Positions 4,586-5,981 of a stretch of DNA of 5,981 bases are shown piece by piece. Position numbers and translations under genes: made by a program. Each line of letters starts with the position of its first letter. Position 1 is the first letter of the stretch. The notes under the pieces are model-generated. The model did not search any database. It was not told the origin of the DNA and saw nothing but the letters and a program-made list of their open reading frames with translations. This DNA is from Armatimonadota bacterium (lineage in GTDB: Bacteria > Armatimonadota > Zipacnadia > Zipacnadales > UBA11051), in assembly GCA_003542955.1 (NCBI GenBank), contig DPJP01000144.1:9482-15462 (forward strand). The letters are read 5' to 3'.

Positions 4586-5981
4586 TCAGACACCCGGACC
4601 CAGGCTGTCGAGGACCGCGACGATGCGTCCAACGGCGTCCGCGACGTCAACGGTGTCCTGTTCGCCGCTCGCTCGCATCTGCAGCTCAACCTGTCCGGAC
4701 TCCTTCGTCCGTCTGCCGATCACTACGCCGAGCGGGTAGCCGACGAGTTCTGAATCCTTGAATTTGACGCCGGGGCGCTCGTCCCGGTCGTCGAGCAGAA
4801 CGCGCACGCCGGCGGCCGCGAGTTCATCATGCAGGCGGTCGGCGATGGCCTGCAGTTCCTCCTCCTGCGGGTCGAGCAGCAGAATCGCGACCTCGAAGGG
4901 CGCCACGGCGCGCGGCCACACGATCCCCTTCTCGTCGTGATGCGCCTCGACTACCGCGGAGACGATGCGGCTCACGCCAATCCCGTAACAGCCCATCACC
5001 GATGGTATCTGCGCCCCGCTCTCGTCCTGCACCAGCAGGCCGATATCATTCGAGTACTTGGTCCCCAGCTTGAAGATGTGGGCAAGCTCGATGGCCCGCA
5101 GGCCCTGCAGCGACCCACTCGTGCACTCGGGACACGCGTCGCCGTCAACGGCATTGCGGATATCGGCATACTCGCCGGGCTCGAAGTCCACACCGATATT
5201 GACGCCGGTGAAGTGGGCGTCGGTCTGGTTAGCGCCGGTGACGAAGTCCGACATCGCCATGACTTCGTAGTCGGCGATGGTACGCACGCTCTCCGGCAGG
5301 CCGACGGGTCCGGCGAAACCGACCTCGGCCCCGGTCACCCTGCGGACCTCATCAGCCTCCGCCATACGGAGGTCGGGAGCCTGCAGGTACGCGCCGAGCT
5401 TCATCTCATTGAGTTCCCGGTCACCGCGCACCATGGCGGCGATGAAGCGATCACCGGCATGGTACAGCAGCGTCTTCACGAGCTTCTCGGCCGGCAACTC
5501 CAGCAACTGGGTGACCTGGTCGATGGTCGACGCGCCGGGTGTATCCACGAGGTCCCTGGATGCCTCGGGCGCCGGGGCGCTCCCCCTGGGCTTGCGGCAC
5601 GCCGCGCACTCGGCATTGCTCGAGTAGCCACAACCCGCGCACTTGTAGACCGTGTCCTCCCCGTGTTCGCACAGCAGCGTGAACTCGCGAGTGTCGAACC
5701 CACCCATCGAGCCGGCGTCCGCCTTGACGATCTGGACGTCCAGACCTACGCGCTCAAAGATGCGAACGTAGGCGTCGTACATCTTCTGATACGAGATGTC
5801 GAGCCCGGCCCGGTCCACATCGAAGCTGTAGGCGTCCTTCATCATGAATTCCTTGACCCTGATGAGGCCGCCCCGGGGTCTCATCTCGTCGCGGAACTTC
5901 GTCTGAATCTGGTAGAGGGTCATCGGCAGTTGCTTGTATGAGGTGACGTCGTCGGCAACGAGAGCCGTGATGTTCTCCTCG
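4586..5981 (-). CDS. proS: Prolyl-tRNA synthetase, 5' end cut off
   Basis: The frame enters from the window edge and shows about 464 residues of an enzyme that is usually near 570, so roughly 110 N-terminal residues, including class II motif 1, lie outside. It charges tRNA-Pro with proline in the cytoplasm. The first visible residues are EENIT, the end of the Pro-specific THEE loop. Counting from Met at 5923: YQIQTKFRDE with class II motif 2 (RDEMRPRGG, 11-19), then KDAYSFD. The editing insertion spans roughly 85-290 and includes VKTLL (149-153, with the Lys implicated in Ala-tRNA-Pro editing in the E. coli enzyme), VRGDRELNE and GTKYS (287-291). Motif 3 is GCYGIGVSR (311-319). The C-terminal anticodon-binding domain has VLLDDRDERPGVKF. 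Cys pairs CAGC (95-98), CAAC (106-109) and CPEC (264-267) suggest a zinc site in the insertion. The stop is 27 nt upstream of the MEMO gene. Confidence 0.97.
   Translation of the reverse strand, partial: EENITALVADDVTSYKQLPMTLYQIQTKFRDEMRPRGGLIRVKEFMMKDAYSFDVDRAGLDISYQKMYDAYVRIFERVGLDVQIVKADAGSMGGFDTREFTLLCEHGEDTVYKCAGCGYSSNAECAACRKPRGSAPAPEASRDLVDTPGASTIDQVTQLLELPAEKLVKTLLYHAGDRFIAAMVRGDRELNEMKLGAYLQAPDLRMAEADEVRRVTGAEVGFAGPVGLPESVRTIADYEVMAMSDFVTGANQTDAHFTGVNIGVDFEPGEYADIRNAVDGDACPECTSGSLQGLRAIELAHIFKLGTKYSNDIGLLVQDESGAQIPSVMGCYGIGVSRIVSAVVEAHHDEKGIVWPRAVAPFEVAILLLDPQEEELQAIADRLHDELAAAGVRVLLDDRDERPGVKFKDSELVGYPLGVVIGRRTKESGQVELQMRASGEQDTVDVADAVGRIVAVLDSLGPGV

Noticed and set aside
4829..5941. 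370-codon plus-strand open frame
   Set aside because: It lies wholly antisense to proS, whose motifs are conserved throughout. Long antisense frames are expected in GC-rich coding DNA, and the translation shows no recognisable motif.

Overview
The window is a bacterial chromosomal segment of high G+C content. Every gene I can support lies on the minus strand, so transcription runs from high to low coordinates. The markers are bacterial: a bacterial-type prolyl-tRNA synthetase with an editing insertion, a TrmFO-family flavoprotein, secreted lytic transglycosylases (so a peptidoglycan wall), a tRNA with genome-encoded CCA, and a sigma70-like promoter. I cannot place the phylum with confidence. 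The gene mix would fit one of the less-studied high-GC phyla (for example Armatimonadota-like), but that is only a guess.

Layout in transcription order. (1) 5981-4586: proS, prolyl-tRNA synthetase, missing its N-terminus at the window edge. (2) 4558-3710: a MEMO/AmmeMemoRadiSam protein B homologue, 27 nt after proS and probably cotranscribed. (3) 3675-3554: a strong promoter and an intact tRNA-Glu(CTC). (4) 3404-2259: a secreted lytic transglycosylase with an uncharacterised N-terminal domain and a proline-rich linker. (5) 2235-1606: a second, shorter transglycosylase 23 nt downstream, about 64% identical to the first over the catalytic domain. (6) 1532-1: a candidate promoter followed by a likely small operon of a tiny zinc-ribbon protein, a one-helix membrane protein and a divergent TrmFO-family FAD protein truncated by the window edge.

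Two themes recur. One is translation and tRNA (proS, tRNA-Glu, TrmFO-like). The other is cell-wall remodelling (the transglycosylase pair). I see no sign that they form one system, and no mobile element, CRISPR array, phage gene or toxin-antitoxin pair. The points most worth following are the TrmFO-like protein, which lacks residues normally invariant in TrmFO including the position of Cys53, and the zinc-ribbon gene, which is easily missed because of its size and GTG start.

Gaps: 3405-3553 (the leader between the tRNA and the first transglycosylase) holds a ribosome binding site but no convincing promoter or terminator. 1498-1605 holds a GC hairpin and a candidate promoter. The other gaps are shorter than 90 nt.
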